Positions 1 through 9,321 are shown, numbered from the stretch's first letter. The stretch: DNA of 64,000 nucleotides from Massilimicrobiota sp. An134 (GCF_002160815.1 NZ_NFLH01000004.1:1-64000); one strand, 5' to 3'. Program-made: numbers and translations. The notes: generated by a model from the sequence alone, not told the origin.

Positions 1-41
1 CGAAACTATTATCTTAAAAAGAGAGTGTAGAAGCAAGGAAA

Positions 42-77
42 TTTTTAAACAATTGAGATATCTCAATTGTTTAAAAA
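42..77. terminator. Perfect 36-bp palindrome
   Basis: An 18-bp half-site is followed immediately by its exact reverse complement, with the centre between 59 and 60, and A/T runs sit at both ends. It could act as a bidirectional terminator for whatever ends upstream (one reading frame stops at 28-30), or as an operator for the DUF2232 operon. With no loop it is an unusual terminator, so the role is uncertain. Confidence 0.5.
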
Positions 78-119
78 AGGAAATCCTTAATTCAAACTTC
101 TATACATATTATACGAGAG

Positions 120-623
120 ATGTATATGATGATGGACAATGTTTTTCCTTCCATCACACAGACTTTTCCTTTAACATCATTTCTTTCATTAGCACCCCTT
201 CTTTTATTGATTATGTCATTTCTGGAAATGTATGTGATTATTTTGTTATGTCAAATGGTTTTATCACGTTTTCATATTCCTTTTCCCAATTCTTTCCACA
301 TTGCTTATATGCATTTAAGTCGTCCAATAGGAGGTATTCTGACTATAATGCTGGTTGTCAGCTATGTACTAGAACATATTTATGTGATGAATAATATTTA
401 TATCACTTATATATATTTGATCTCTTTATTAACTTTGGCTGTTGAAGGCCTTGCCTTTTTGTCATGGCTGGCTATTTTGGAAAATAAACCACGCCTTATC
501 ATCCTGGCTTTTTTGGGTATGCTTATTCCATTTATCAATCAAATGTATGTTGTCATAGGAATCGTAGATATATTTAGTGATTTAAGAACAAAACTATTGT
601 ATAATAAACATAATGAACAATAA
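120..623 (+). CDS. DUF2232 (YybS-type) integral membrane protein, short form
   Basis: This 167-residue protein is almost entirely hydrophobic, with about five membrane segments. It ends in a short polar tail after a VIGIVDIFSDLR stretch, which is the pattern at the C-terminus of DUF2232/YybS proteins. YybS proteins are usually near 300 residues, so the N-terminal half seems to be missing; the frame is closed by a stop at 72-74, inside the upstream palindrome. The start is unsure: GAGAG at 115-119 would suit ATG 126 or 129 better than ATG 120. The position 11 bases before gdpP matches the yybS-yybT order of Bacillota. The molecular function is unknown. Confidence 0.6.
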   Translation: MYMMMDNVFPSITQTFPLTSFLSLAPLLLLIMSFLEMYVIILLCQMVLSRFHIPFPNSFHIAYMHLSRPIGGILTIMLVVSYVLEHIYVMNNIYITYIYLISLLTLAVEGLAFLSWLAILENKPRLIILAFLGMLIPFINQMYVVIGIVDIFSDLRTKLLYNKHNEQ

Positions 624-634
624 GGAGGGATACA

Positions 635-2599
635 ATGATCAAAAAGATATTACAAATCAGGAATCTATTAATGGCTTTATTGGTTGGAGAATGTGGTATA
701 TTATTTGGCTTATATCTTTTATTGAATACTCCGATATTGTTAGCTTTTAGTGTATATGCGCTTATTAAAAATGTTATTATTTTCTTGATTGTTGTTTATA
801 TTTCTTATGTTTTAGAAAATAATCAATTAAGTGTTGAAGAAGTTTTAAATAAAGATGCTAAAAATGCATTCATATTTGGTGGTATTGCTTTAATTCAGTA
901 TGATGAAAATAGAGATATTGTATGGACAAGTGATTTATTGAAGGCCATGAATATTAATATTGTAGGGGTTAAGCTTTTGGAATGGCAACCCCATTTGGCA
1001 AGTCTTTTTGATGATGAAGATGTCAAAGTGATTGATATTAAAGGTAAAAAGTTTGAAGCTTATATTAATCAGGGAACTAAGCTGATTTATTTAAAAGATG
1101 TGACACAGCTCATGTCTTTACAACAAGATTACTTAGATCAGCAGGTTTGTATGGCTTATATTACAATTGATAATTATGAAGAAACATTGGAAAATGCTGA
1201 TGAACCTAAGATGGCTTTGATACAATCACGTTCTAGACAAGTTATCGTAGATTGGGCATATTCCAATGGGATTATTATTAGACGTTTTAAATCAGGTGGT
1301 TACTTAGCATTTTTTAATGAACGTATTTATCGTAAACAAGTTGAAAATAAATTTGCAATATTAGATACATTTAAAGAAATGTCAAAAGAGTTAGATGAAG
1401 TGATGACTTTAAGTATTGGTATTGGTAAAGATTCTCGTGTTTTAAGAGAACTTGATGAGATGGCTTCTGCTGCATTGAATTTAACGTATTCACGTGGTGG
1501 TGACCAGGTGGCTGTTAAATCTGGAGAAGATAAGAAAGTCAGATTCTTTGGTGGTAATAGTGATACTTTTGAAAAGAGCAGTAAAGTCCGTGCACGTGTC
1601 ATTGCACAATCTCTAGCAGGGCTTATCAAAAATGCCAGTCAAGTAATCGTGATGGGTCATAAGAATTCAGATTTGGATTCATTTGGAGCATCACTCGGTG
1701 TGGCTAAGATAGCTATGGCTTATGGAAAGAAAACAACAGTTATTGTTGATTTTGAATCCATTGAAAAGAAAACTAAAGAAGTCGCTGTTTTGGTTAAAGC
1801 TGATCCACGCTATAAAGGAATGATTCAATCAGCCAATGAAGCAATTGAGCGTGTTGATAAAAACACCTTGTTAATTGTTGTGGATAATCATAAATCCAGT
1901 CTAGCACTTTCTAAAGCTTTGTTAGAACGTGTCAAAAATAAGGTTATTATTGATCATCATCGTCGTGGTGAAGAATTTATTGAAGCACCAGTTTTAACAT
2001 ATCTAGAGCCAGCATCTTCAAGTACTGTGGAATTAGTTATAGAGCTTTGTGATTATCAAAATGTAGATTTGAAAATCAATGAACTGGATGCTACAATAAT
2101 GTATGCTGGAATGCTGGTTGATACAAATAACTTTAAACAGCGAGTGGGTGTGCGTACTTTCCAGTCAGCAGCGCATTTGAAAGAATTACAGGCCAATGTG
2201 CCAATGGCTTATGAATTTATTAAAGATTCTTATGAAGAAACGTTGCAGCGTCTTTCTATTGCCCAGACAGCCTATCAATATCGTCCTGATATTTTGATTG
2301 CCTGTGGACAAGAAAGCGAAGAATATAATTCTAGTTTATTAGCTAAATCAAGTAATGCATTGCTTGAAATTAGTGGTATTAAGGCAAGTTTTTCCATTGG
2401 TAGAATTTCTAAAACAAAGGTTGCTATCAGTGCGAGAAGTACCAAGGATATGAATGTACAGGTTATTATGGAAGCCTTGGATGGTGGTGGTCATTTTAGT
2501 ATGGCTGCAGCACAGTTTGAAAATAAAACGATTGAAGAAGTACGTCTTTTATTAGAAGAAAAAATACAAGAATATTTAGATGATAGAGGTGAAGTATAA
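635..2599 (+). CDS. gdpP: Cyclic-di-AMP phosphodiesterase GdpP
   Basis: GdpP hydrolyses c-di-AMP to pApA at the membrane and so controls osmotic and cell-wall homeostasis. Two membrane helices lie at about residues 10-60, followed by a PAS-like region, a degenerate GGDEF domain (about 170-300) and a DHH/DHHA1 phosphodiesterase. The DHH part shows [10 protein letters not shown] at 340-349, the DHH triplet at 440-442 and GGGH at 617-620, all expected metal or substrate ligands. At 654 residues it is full length. A clear GGAGG precedes the ATG. The stop overlaps the rplI start by one base (TAATG), so the two are translationally coupled. Confidence 0.95.
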   Translation: MIKKILQIRNLLMALLVGECGILFGLYLLLNTPILLAFSVYALIKNVIIFLIVVYISYVLENNQLSVEEVLNKDAKNAFIFGGIALIQYDENRDIVWTSDLLKAMNINIVGVKLLEWQPHLASLFDDEDVKVIDIKGKKFEAYINQGTKLIYLKDVTQLMSLQQDYLDQQVCMAYITIDNYEETLENADEPKMALIQSRSRQVIVDWAYSNGIIIRRFKSGGYLAFFNERIYRKQVENKFAILDTFKEMSKELDEVMTLSIGIGKDSRVLRELDEMASAALNLTYSRGGDQVAVKSGEDKKVRFFGGNSDTFEKSSKVRARVIAQSLAGLIKNASQVIVMGHKNSDLDSFGASLGVAKIAMAYGKKTTVIVDFESIEKKTKEVAVLVKADPRYKGMIQSANEAIERVDKNTLLIVVDNHKSSLALSKALLERVKNKVIIDHHRRGEEFIEAPVLTYLEPASSSTVELVIELCDYQNVDLKINELDATIMYAGMLVDTNNFKQRVGVRTFQSAAHLKELQANVPMAYEFIKDSYEETLQRLSIAQTAYQYRPDILIACGQESEEYNSSLLAKSSNALLEISGIKASFSIGRISKTKVAISARSTKDMNVQVIMEALDGGGHFSMAAAQFENKTIEEVRLLLEEKIQEYLDDRGEV

Positions 2600-3045
2600 T
2601 GAAAGTGATTTTATTACAAGATGTTAAGAAAGTAGGAAAGAAAAACGATATTGTCAATGTTGCTGATGGATATGGACAAAACTTTTTGATTAAAAACAAT
2701 TTAGCCGTTTTAGCAACTGAACATGGGAAAAAAATGGTTGCTCAAACAAAAGAAAAAGAAAGATTGGAAGAGTTAGAAAATAAAAAGAAAGCTGAAGAAT
2801 TAAAAGAAAAAATTGAAAGTCTAACATTAGAATTTAAGTTATCATCTGGTAAAGATGGTAAAACTTTTGGAAGTATTTCAACGAAAAATGTTGTTGAAGA
2901 ATTAATGAAAACACATGGAATTAAAGTGGATAAAAGAAAGTTCATTAATGCTAGACCCATACAAGCTTTAGGATATACAAATTTAAAGATTGAATTGCAT
3001 AAAGGAGTTATTGCGACAATAAAAGTTCATTTATCTGAAAAATAA
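2599..3045 (+). CDS. rplI: 50S ribosomal protein bL9
   Basis: bL9 binds 23S rRNA near the base of the L1 stalk. The 148-residue protein has the N-terminal bL9 domain ([15 protein letters not shown], then [11 protein letters not shown]), a long charged connecting helix at about 40-75, and the C-terminal domain with KTFGSIS. Length and layout are typical. It starts inside the gdpP stop codon with GAGGTGA as ribosome site, and is followed 12 bases later by dnaB, so the three genes form one operon. Confidence 0.97.
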   Translation: MKVILLQDVKKVGKKNDIVNVADGYGQNFLIKNNLAVLATEHGKKMVAQTKEKERLEELENKKKAEELKEKIESLTLEFKLSSGKDGKTFGSISTKNVVEELMKTHGIKVDKRKFINARPIQALGYTNLKIELHKGVIATIKVHLSEK

Positions 3046-3057
3046 GGAGGGAAAAAG

Positions 3058-4428
3058 ATGGCTAGAGAATATCCCCATGATTTGGTAGCCGAAAGATCAT
3101 TGCTAGGATCTATGTTGATATCAAGTGATGTCTGTCAGACTGTTTTATCATTAGCTTCAAAAGATGATTTTTATTTGGATAGCCATCGTATTCTTTTCGA
3201 GGCTATGCAAAATATTTATGCTGATAATAGCCCTGTTGATGTCACAACATTAACATCTTATTTAATAGATAAAAAATTGTTAGATAAAACAGGTGGTGTT
3301 GAATATCTTTTAGAATTAAGTGAATCAGTGCCAACAACATCTCATAGTGAACATTATTTAAAAAGATTAAATGAAAAAGCTTTGTTGAGAAGATTGATTA
3401 AAGAATCAACAGAAATTATTGAAAAAGCTTATGGAGATGTCGAAAATATCAATGATTTTATTGGTGAAGTTGAAAAAGATTTCTTGAATGTCACAAGAGA
3501 TCGTAATGCCGGTGAATTCCAAAATGTTAAATCAGTGATTCAAAAAGTGACAGATCGTTTGGTGATGTTACAAAAAGCAGATGGGAAAATATCTGGGGTT
3601 AAAACTGGATATTATGATTTAGATAAATTAACATCTGGTTTTCAAAAAGGTGATTTGATTATTTTGGCTGCACGTCCATCTGTTGGGAAAACAGCTTTTG
3701 CATTGAATGTGGCTTATAATGTTTCTTATAAGTCAGATGAAGCAGTCGCTATCTTTTCGCTGGAAATGCCAGCTGAGCAGTTGATTCAACGTATTATCTG
3801 TTCAGCAGGAAGTTTAAAAGCTGAATCTTTGCGTTCAGGTTCTATTTTAAAAGAAAGCAGTGAAAGGTATTATGCAGCTGCTGATAAAGTCTCTAAATGT
3901 AATTTATATATTGATGATACTCCGGGTATTCGTGTTGGAGAAATTGCTGCGAAATGTCGTCGTTTAAAACGTGAACAAGGTTTAAAGATGATTGTTATTG
4001 ACTACTTGCAGTTGATTTCAGGACCGGCGAATAGTCGTGAATCTAGACAACAGGAAGTATCAGATATTTCACGACAATTAAAAATGATTGCCAGAGAATT
4101 AGAAGTTCCAGTTTTAGCTTTAAGTCAGTTATCTCGTTCCGTTGAAAAACGTGATAATAAGCGACCTGTTTTATCAGATTTAAGAGAATCAGGAGCTATT
4201 GAACAGGATGCCGATATCGTTTCATTTATTCATCGTGAAGATTATCAGGATCCTAAAAAAGAAGCTGAAACACAAGGAGCTACCGATATTATTATTGCAA
4301 AACACCGTAATGGGGCTTTGGCTGATATACGTCTTGTTTTCTTAAAACAATTTAGTAAGTTTGCCAATCCAGCAAGATCAGATCAGCAAATTAATCCATT
4401 AGAAGGTGTTAAAGATTTAAGAACATAA
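3058..4428 (+). CDS. dnaB: Replicative DNA helicase DnaB
   Basis: This is the hexameric ring helicase of the replication fork (called DnaC in Bacillus subtilis). The N-terminal primase-interaction domain covers about 1-150 and the RecA-like motor the rest. Walker A is ARPSVGKTA at 205-213, Walker B is MIVIDYLQLI at 311-320, and an arginine-rich KHRNG segment lies near the end. At 456 residues it is full length and has no intein. A strong AAGGAGGG site precedes the ATG. It ends the yybS-gdpP-rplI-dnaB cluster, and a hairpin terminator follows directly. Confidence 0.97.
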   Translation: MAREYPHDLVAERSLLGSMLISSDVCQTVLSLASKDDFYLDSHRILFEAMQNIYADNSPVDVTTLTSYLIDKKLLDKTGGVEYLLELSESVPTTSHSEHYLKRLNEKALLRRLIKESTEIIEKAYGDVENINDFIGEVEKDFLNVTRDRNAGEFQNVKSVIQKVTDRLVMLQKADGKISGVKTGYYDLDKLTSGFQKGDLIILAARPSVGKTAFALNVAYNVSYKSDEAVAIFSLEMPAEQLIQRIICSAGSLKAESLRSGSILKESSERYYAAADKVSKCNLYIDDTPGIRVGEIAAKCRRLKREQGLKMIVIDYLQLISGPANSRESRQQEVSDISRQLKMIARELEVPVLALSQLSRSVEKRDNKRPVLSDLRESGAIEQDADIVSFIHREDYQDPKKEAETQGATDIIIAKHRNGALADIRLVFLKQFSKFANPARSDQQINPLEGVKDLRT

Positions 4429-4443
4429 ATATTTGACAAAATG

Positions 4444-4466
4444 AAGGAGTTTTGACTCCTTTTATT
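4444..4466 (+). terminator. Terminator after dnaB
   Basis: A seven-base stem, AAGGAGT pairing with ACTCCTT around a TTTG loop, is followed by TTATTT. It closes the gdpP-rplI-dnaB operon. Confidence 0.75.
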
Positions 4467-4496
4467 TAAAAATGATTTTATAAAGGAGGAACGCTT

Positions 4497-5048
4497 ATGA
4501 TTTTCACAACCAAAAGGTTAATTCTTAGACCGTGGGAAGAAAGTGATGCGCAAAGTCTTTTTCGATATGCCAGTGATCCAGATGTTGGACCGATTGCAGG
4601 ATGGCCACCCCATCAAAGTGAGGAACAAAGTTTAGATGTGATACGTCATGTCTTTAATGGTGAGGAATGTTATGCGATTTGCAAAAGGGATAGTCATGAA
4701 GCTATTGGGGCTATAGAACTAAAACTCAATGGGCATACAGATATGACTGAACGTGATGATGAATGTGAGCTTGGATACTGGCTGGCCAAACCCTATTGGG
4801 GAAGAGGCTATATGCCTGAAGCTGGTAGAGAATTGATTCGACATGCCTTTGAAGATTTAGATATGAAGACTATCTGGTGTGGGTATTATGATGGAAATAC
4901 GAAATCTTTAAGAGTACAAGAAAAGCTAGGATTTATTTATCATCATAGTTGTGATGAAGTGCCTGTGCCTTTGTTGAATGAAGTAAGGATTGGTCATACA
5001 AATTATATGACAAAAGAATCTTGGGAAAAGATGAAAGAAGGAAATTGA
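4497..5048 (+). CDS. GNAT acetyltransferase, RimJ/RimL type
   Basis: The 183-residue protein begins with IFTTKRLILRPWEESDA, the usual opening of the RimJ/RimL-like GNAT group. It carries the acetyl-CoA binding segment at about 98-115 (ELGYWLAKPYWGRGYMPEA) and the later RVQEKLGF motif. Such enzymes move an acetyl group from acetyl-CoA to an amine; the substrate cannot be told from sequence. The ribosome site AAAGGAGGA precedes the ATG. The next small gene starts three bases after the stop, so the two are probably co-transcribed. Confidence 0.85.
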   Translation: MIFTTKRLILRPWEESDAQSLFRYASDPDVGPIAGWPPHQSEEQSLDVIRHVFNGEECYAICKRDSHEAIGAIELKLNGHTDMTERDDECELGYWLAKPYWGRGYMPEAGRELIRHAFEDLDMKTIWCGYYDGNTKSLRVQEKLGFIYHHSCDEVPVPLLNEVRIGHTNYMTKESWEKMKEGN

Positions 5049-5050
5049 TA

Positions 5051-5332
5051 ATGTTATTTCCTTTTGAAGATGCACCTAATACAGCAACGCTGATCTGTTG
5101 TCATATTCTTGATCAAAATGCTTCCATTTTATATGTTTTTCATGATGAAGATGATGGAATGTGGCAATTTTTATGTGATCAACAACATAGCAGTGAAGAG
5201 GCAAGGTTAGTTTCTCTTGAATATGTATTCCATTTAGATCCTTCCATTGCGGCTTTAAAAGATATGCCCTGTGGCTATTATGCACAAAGAAAGTCAAAAT
5301 ACGAGAATTGGATCATAAGTAAAAAATCATGA
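5051..5332 (+). CDS. Small protein, possibly DUF2185-like
   Basis: I place the start at ATG 5051 because AAGGA lies just upstream inside the end of the acetyltransferase gene. A TTG at 5021 in the same frame has no ribosome site. The resulting 93 residues are soluble and acidic, with HDEDDGMWQF in the middle and VFHLDPSIAALKDMP towards the end. That pattern resembles DUF2185/immunity-like proteins, but the resemblance is from memory and no function should be assumed. A bidirectional terminator follows. Confidence 0.6.
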   Translation: MLFPFEDAPNTATLICCHILDQNASILYVFHDEDDGMWQFLCDQQHSSEEARLVSLEYVFHLDPSIAALKDMPCGYYAQRKSKYENWIISKKS

Positions 5333-5350
5333 TATGAAAGACAAAATAAA

Positions 5351-5370
5351 AACACACCTGCGGGTGTGTT
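5351..5370. terminator. Bidirectional terminator
   Basis: An eight-base stem (AACACACC with GGTGTGTT, loop TGCG) lies between two convergent genes. On the minus strand it runs into TTTTTATTTT and on the plus strand into TTCAT, so it best serves the minus-strand SDR gene. Confidence 0.75.
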
Positions 5371-5382
5371 TTCATATATCAT

Positions 5383-6120
5383 CTATCCTTCAAATGTAGG
5401 ACGGATAACTAAATCAGAAACATCAACACCATCTGGCTGAGAAATGGCATATAGGACAGCATTCGCAATTGTTTCTGGTTGAAGTCCAAATTGTTCATAA
5501 AATCCTTCGACCATCTTCTTATGATCATTTTCAACGACATGATTTAATAATTCTGTCTTGATAGCTCCAGGATAAATTGTTGTTGTACGAATATTTTTAC
5601 CTTCCTGATTTGTTTCACTGTTAAAAGATTGTAACATTACTTTGACAAAATGCTTTGTTCCACAATAGACTGCATTTCCTGGAACCAATGTCGTTCCTGC
5701 TCTTGATGAGGTAATAATGATATGTCCAGAATTTTGCTGATAGAATTCTGGAATAATAGCGTACATGGAATTGAGGACACCTTTGATGTTGATATCAACC
5801 ATATCCATCCATCCTTTGAGATCTAATTCAGACATATTTCCAGCTGGCATAATACCTGCATTTGCAAATAAGACATCGACCTTTCCAAATTTTTCTTTAG
5901 CTAATTTTACAATAGCTTTCATATCTTCTATATTTGTTACATCTGATTTTAAATAAACAGCACTATCACCTAACTCACCAGTGAGTTTTTCTAAACGTTC
6001 TTCTCTTCTGCCACTTAATACAACTTTAGCACCATGCTTTGCTAAAACTCTAGCTGTGGCTTCACCAATACCAGAAGTGGCTCCTGTAATGATAATGACT
6101 TTGTTTTCTACATTTTCCAT
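5383..6120 (-). CDS. Short-chain dehydrogenase/reductase
   Basis: This is a 245-residue NAD(P)-dependent oxidoreductase of the classical SDR type. The dinucleotide-binding TGATSGIG is at 12-19, NAG is at 87-89, and the catalytic Ser138/139, Tyr152 and Lys156 are present. A basic SGRRE after the second strand suggests NADP(H). It most resembles the YdfG-like group acting on small hydroxy acids or carbonyls; the substrate is not known. It is transcribed away from a LysR gene 130 bases upstream, the usual layout for a regulator and its target. Confidence 0.85.
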   Translation of the reverse strand: MENVENKVIIITGATSGIGEATARVLAKHGAKVVLSGRREERLEKLTGELGDSAVYLKSDVTNIEDMKAIVKLAKEKFGKVDVLFANAGIMPAGNMSELDLKGWMDMVDINIKGVLNSMYAIIPEFYQQNSGHIIITSSRAGTTLVPGNAVYCGTKHFVKVMLQSFNSETNQEGKNIRTTTIYPGAIKTELLNHVVENDHKKMVEGFYEQFGLQPETIANAVLYAISQPDGVDVSDLVIRPTFEG

Positions 6121-6186
6121 TTGATTTTCCCCCTTTTGACAACATCATTTTATCAAAGAGATTAATAAAAAAATAATTGTTAGAAA

Positions 6187-6224
6187 TCATAGATATATGA
6201 CTATAAATCATAGTATAATATGAT
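6187..6224. promoter_or_regulatory. Two inverted repeats between SDR and LysR genes
   Basis: TCATA-N4-TATGA occupies 6187-6200 and ATCATA-N6-TATGAT occupies 6207-6224. The second repeat contains the TATAAT (6214-6219) that would serve the LysR gene. Tandem sites of this kind between divergent genes fit LysR activation of one gene with autorepression of the other. Confidence 0.55.
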
Positions 6225-6250
6225 TACAAGGCATAAGGAGAAGATGTTAT

Positions 6251-7138
6251 ATGGAATTAAGACAATTACAGTACGTTATCAAAATCGCAGAATGTGGCAC
6301 AATGCTCAAGGCGGCTCAAGAGTTGTATATATCACAATCGGGTTTAACACGTTCTTTAAAAACATTAGAAAAAGAACTTGGGATGGAATTATTTGATCGT
6401 ATCAATAATCGACTCATATTAAACGAATATGGAAAAACAGTTGTGGAAGAAGGAAAAGATATACTCAATCATGTTGATAAGCTACAGGAGAAAGTCAAGA
6501 ATCAATATAATCGCAATATGAATATGTTCATTGGTTCTTGTGCACCTGCACCATTATGGGCTTTGAGATATACGATGAAACGTCAATACCCTGATATGTC
6601 TTTTGGATATGAAACAAAGGCTGACGCTGAAGAATTGATTCAAGGCTTCAATGAGCATGATTATTCAGCTATTATTTTAGACTATCCAATAAATAAAGAA
6701 GATGTTATTTGTTTTCAAATATGCCAGGAAGTTTTAAACATTTCAACAACATCCCATCACCCCTTAGCAAACAAAAAGACCATAACTTTTGAAGAATTAA
6801 ACGGTGAAAATTTTTTGGAATATAATAATACAGGTTATTGGCATGAAGTGTGTGTAGACAATATGCCTGATTCACATTTTATTGTACAGGATGATTTGGA
6901 ATTGTATGGGATTCTTCAAAGACAATCTTCTTTGTTGACTTTTAGAACAAGTTTGACAATACCAAGATTTCATCTCTATGAAGATAGAGTTTATATTCCT
7001 ATTACGGATCCAGAAGCGACACTGACTTTCTATTTGATATGTCATCAAAATCATTTTGATAAAATTAAAAAGGTACAAGCGCATATCAATGAAGTAGACT
7101 GGGTACATTATCGTAATGAAGATTTTGAAATTATATAA
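6251..7138 (+). CDS. LysR-family transcriptional regulator
   Basis: The 295-residue protein has the LysR winged helix at the N-terminus (MELRQLQYVIKIAECG, then AAQELYISQSGLTRSLKTLE, about 1-60), followed by a linker helix and an effector-binding domain. TATAAT at 6214-6219 and AAGGAG before the ATG give it a convincing promoter and start. It probably controls the divergent SDR gene through the two inverted repeats between them. The DUF3592 gene begins 21 bases after its stop. The effector is unknown. Confidence 0.88.
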   Translation: MELRQLQYVIKIAECGTMLKAAQELYISQSGLTRSLKTLEKELGMELFDRINNRLILNEYGKTVVEEGKDILNHVDKLQEKVKNQYNRNMNMFIGSCAPAPLWALRYTMKRQYPDMSFGYETKADAEELIQGFNEHDYSAIILDYPINKEDVICFQICQEVLNISTTSHHPLANKKTITFEELNGENFLEYNNTGYWHEVCVDNMPDSHFIVQDDLELYGILQRQSSLLTFRTSLTIPRFHLYEDRVYIPITDPEATLTFYLICHQNHFDKIKKVQAHINEVDWVHYRNEDFEII

Positions 7139-7159
7139 AAACACAAGGAAAGTTATATT

Positions 7160-7525
7160 ATGATTGTCTTTTGGATTATAGGAATTTTATTTTTTATTGT
7201 AGGACTTTTATGTTGTGTACCTGAATATGTAAGATTATTAAGGTATCATGGTCGTGTCATAGGAACAATAACAAAAATAGAGAATAATGGACAAAATGCC
7301 AGAGCTATATTTGAGTATGATGTGGATGGACATCACTATACACAAAAAACGCAATGGACATCAAATGATGTGTTTATTGTTGGAAAAACATGTGATGTTA
7401 TCTATAATCAGAAAAAACCTCATCTTTCATATATCAAGAAGAGTGGACAATGGATACGTTGTCTTGTAGGGACATTATTTGTAATTGTGCTTTGTTTAGG
7501 TTTCTTTTTTCAAAGTATATTATAG
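7160..7525 (+). CDS. DUF3592-type membrane protein
   Basis: A 121-residue protein with a hydrophobic segment at each end (about 3-24 and 97-118) enclosing a beta-rich domain. That domain reads RVIGTITKIENNG, then FEYDVDGHHYTQKTQW, and VIYNQKKPHLSYI. This matches the DUF3592 family of small membrane proteins of unknown role. It follows the LysR gene closely and precedes the broken acetyltransferase by 22 bases. Confidence 0.65.
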   Translation: MIVFWIIGILFFIVGLLCCVPEYVRLLRYHGRVIGTITKIENNGQNARAIFEYDVDGHHYTQKTQWTSNDVFIVGKTCDVIYNQKKPHLSYIKKSGQWIRCLVGTLFVIVLCLGFFFQSIL

Positions 7526-7547
7526 ATAAAAGATAAGGGGGAATATC

Positions 7548-8063
7548 ATGATTTTAGAAACAGAACGTTTGTTTTTAAGAGAATGAGAACAAAGTGATTT
7601 TGATGATTTAGCTCAAATATTACAGAATCCACATGTGATGTATGCTTATGAACATGATTTTTCAAAAGAAGATGTTCAGACATGGCTAGATCGTCAAAGA
7701 AAAAGATATAAGGAATATGGTTTTGGATTATGGGCCATGATTTTAAAAGAGACAAATGAAATGATTGGTCAGGCAGGGCTGACAATGCAGCTTTATCAGA
7801 ATACCCAGATATTGGAAGTGGGTTATCTATTAAAGGAGGAGTTCTGGCATCATGGATATGCCAAAGAAATTGCATTAGGCTGTCAAAAATATGCTTTTGA
7901 AAATTTACAGGCAGATCAGTTATATGCCATCATTAAAGCTGATAATATTTCATCTATCAAGGTAGCAGAGAGTCTTGGTATGAAAAAGGTAGATGAGTTT
8001 ATGACAGGATATTATAACGGAGAGACACTTCATTATTTATATGCAATTGAACATACAAAATAA
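7548..8063 (+). pseudogene. GNAT acetyltransferase with in-frame TGA
   Basis: Translation from ATG 7548 (behind AAGGGGGAA) gives MILETERLFLRE and then meets TGA at 7584-7586. The same frame continues unbroken to 8063 with the rest of a RimJ/RimL-type acetyltransferase, including EVGYLLKEEFWHHGYAKE and VAESLGMKK. Relatives usually have tryptophan after RLxLRE, and TGG to TGA is one substitution. TGA is a normal stop here, as in the GNAT gene ending at 5048 and azlC, so recoding to Trp is unlikely. A restart at GTG/ATG near 7635 would lack the first strand of the fold. Confidence 0.75.
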
Positions 8064-8070
8064 AATCAAT

Positions 8071-8108
8071 AAAAAATGATAGACATCAAAAGATGAATAT
8101 CATTTTTT
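8071..8108. terminator. Weak bidirectional hairpin
   Basis: AAAAAATGAT at 8071-8080 pairs with ATCATTTTTT at 8099-8108 across an 18-base loop, between convergent genes. It is rich in A and T, so it would be a modest terminator in both directions. Confidence 0.45.
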
Positions 8109-8493
8109 ATGTGCGTTTATCAAATTGTTGATGGCATGTTGGGCAGGTAATTGTAATATCACCTTTTCCCTTTGGAACTCTTAAATATTGGTGGCAGTGA
8201 GGACATTTTAAATATTTATGTGTTTTACGATATTTCCATTTATTTTTTTGACGATTAAAGAATTTTCTTATTCCAGATGTTTTAGCTAAAAACCATTCAT
8301 TTTCCATATTACGTTTATAAATTTGTTTAGAAAACATTCTATATAAAGAATAAATAATAACCGCATAACACAAGAATGAAACAAATGGAACAAATAAAGA
8401 AATCACAAATAAAATAATATAACTTATAAATAAGAAATTTCCAAACTGATCAACACCATATCTGCCATACATAAAGTTTCTTAACCAATTCAT
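8107..8493 (-). CDS. Membrane protein with C-terminal zinc ribbon
   Basis: About 128 residues. Two hydrophobic segments occupy about 17-50, followed by a very basic stretch and a C-terminal zinc ribbon with CPHCHQYLRVPKGKGDI and CPTC, four cysteines suited to one zinc ion. I use the ATG at 8493, since AGAGGTCG overlaps the GTG three codons earlier. Small membrane proteins of this layout are common in Bacillota and have no assigned function. It stands alone on the minus strand. Confidence 0.65.
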   Translation of the reverse strand: MNWLRNFMYGRYGVDQFGNFLFISYIILFVISLFVPFVSFLCYAVIIYSLYRMFSKQIYKRNMENEWFLAKTSGIRKFFNRQKNKWKYRKTHKYLKCPHCHQYLRVPKGKGDITITCPTCHQQFDKRT

Positions 8494-8678
8494 TTTTATC
8501 ACCGACCTCTATTATAAAGACGAATTATGAATGAAATATGACTTTTTGAATTCTTTATCTTTTAAATTCATTTTATTTGAAGAAATAATTGGAATACCTC
8601 CTATTGATAATGAGATTTTTGTTGAAGAAAGATAGAAATAACTCATAATCGAATCTTGATTGATTATGTCAAAATATA

Positions 8679-8707
8679 TTCAAAACTCATAGTGTTTGTA
8701 GTATAAT
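8679..8707 (+). promoter_or_regulatory. Promoter of tdk
   Basis: TTCAAA at 8679-8684 and TATAAT at 8702-8707 are separated by 17 bases and lie just upstream of the thymidine kinase ribosome site. The rest of the gap from 8494 holds nothing else I can identify. Confidence 0.6.
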
Positions 8708-8730
8708 GGATATTCGTGGAGGTTGAATTT

Positions 8731-9321
8731 ATGTATAATCAATATCGAGAAGGATGGCTTGAAGTGATATGTGGATGTATGTTTGCTGGAAAGACAGAAG
8801 AACTCATTCGTCGTATTAATGTTTTATCTTATGCTAAAAAGAAAATAATTGTATTTAAACCTGAAATTGATAATCGTTATTCTGATAAAGAAATCGTTTC
8901 ACATGCAGGAACGAAAGTCCCTTGTATTGTTGTAAAGGATTCTAAAGAAATTTTAAGATATATTAAACCTGATACAGAAGTGATTGCTGTAGATGAAGTT
9001 CAATTTTTTGATAGAGATATTGTTGATGTTTGTGAATACTTGGCTGATAAAGGATTACGTGTGATGGTTGCTGGTCTTGATAAAGACTTTAGAGGTGAAC
9101 CATTTGGTGTCTTACCAGAATTATTAACACGTGCTGAATTTGTCACAAAGTTGACTGCTGTATGTGCAAAATGTGGTGCACCAGCAACACGTACACAAAG
9201 ACTTGTGGATGGGTCTCCAGCTTCATTTGAAGATCCTATTGTTTTAGTAGGTGCTGTTGATCATTATGAACCACGTTGTCGACATTGTCATGAGATTTTA
9301 AATAAACCACATAAATTTTAA
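8731..9321 (+). CDS. tdk: Thymidine kinase
   Basis: This type II thymidine kinase phosphorylates thymidine to dTMP in the salvage pathway. The P-loop [10 protein letters not shown] is at 15-24, the DEVQFF Walker B motif lies near 90, and the zinc-binding lasso shows CAKCG and CRHCH. I place the start at ATG 8731 because GGAGG sits at 8718-8722; the longer frame beginning at GTG 8716 overlaps that site. The 196-residue length is normal. It has its own promoter and a strong terminator. Confidence 0.95.
   Translation: MYNQYREGWLEVICGCMFAGKTEELIRRINVLSYAKKKIIVFKPEIDNRYSDKEIVSHAGTKVPCIVVKDSKEILRYIKPDTEVIAVDEVQFFDRDIVDVCEYLADKGLRVMVAGLDKDFRGEPFGVLPELLTRAEFVTKLTAVCAKCGAPATRTQRLVDGSPASFEDPIVLVGAVDHYEPRCRHCHEILNKPHKF

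Noticed and set aside
2-394. Open frame from the window start that overlaps the DUF2232 gene
   Set aside because: It has no family-like features, runs through the palindrome, and overlaps a clear membrane protein in another frame. It is most likely chance.
7548-8063. TGA read as tryptophan (alternative genetic code)
   Set aside because: Several intact genes end in TGA and use TGG for Trp, so a code change would extend them wrongly.
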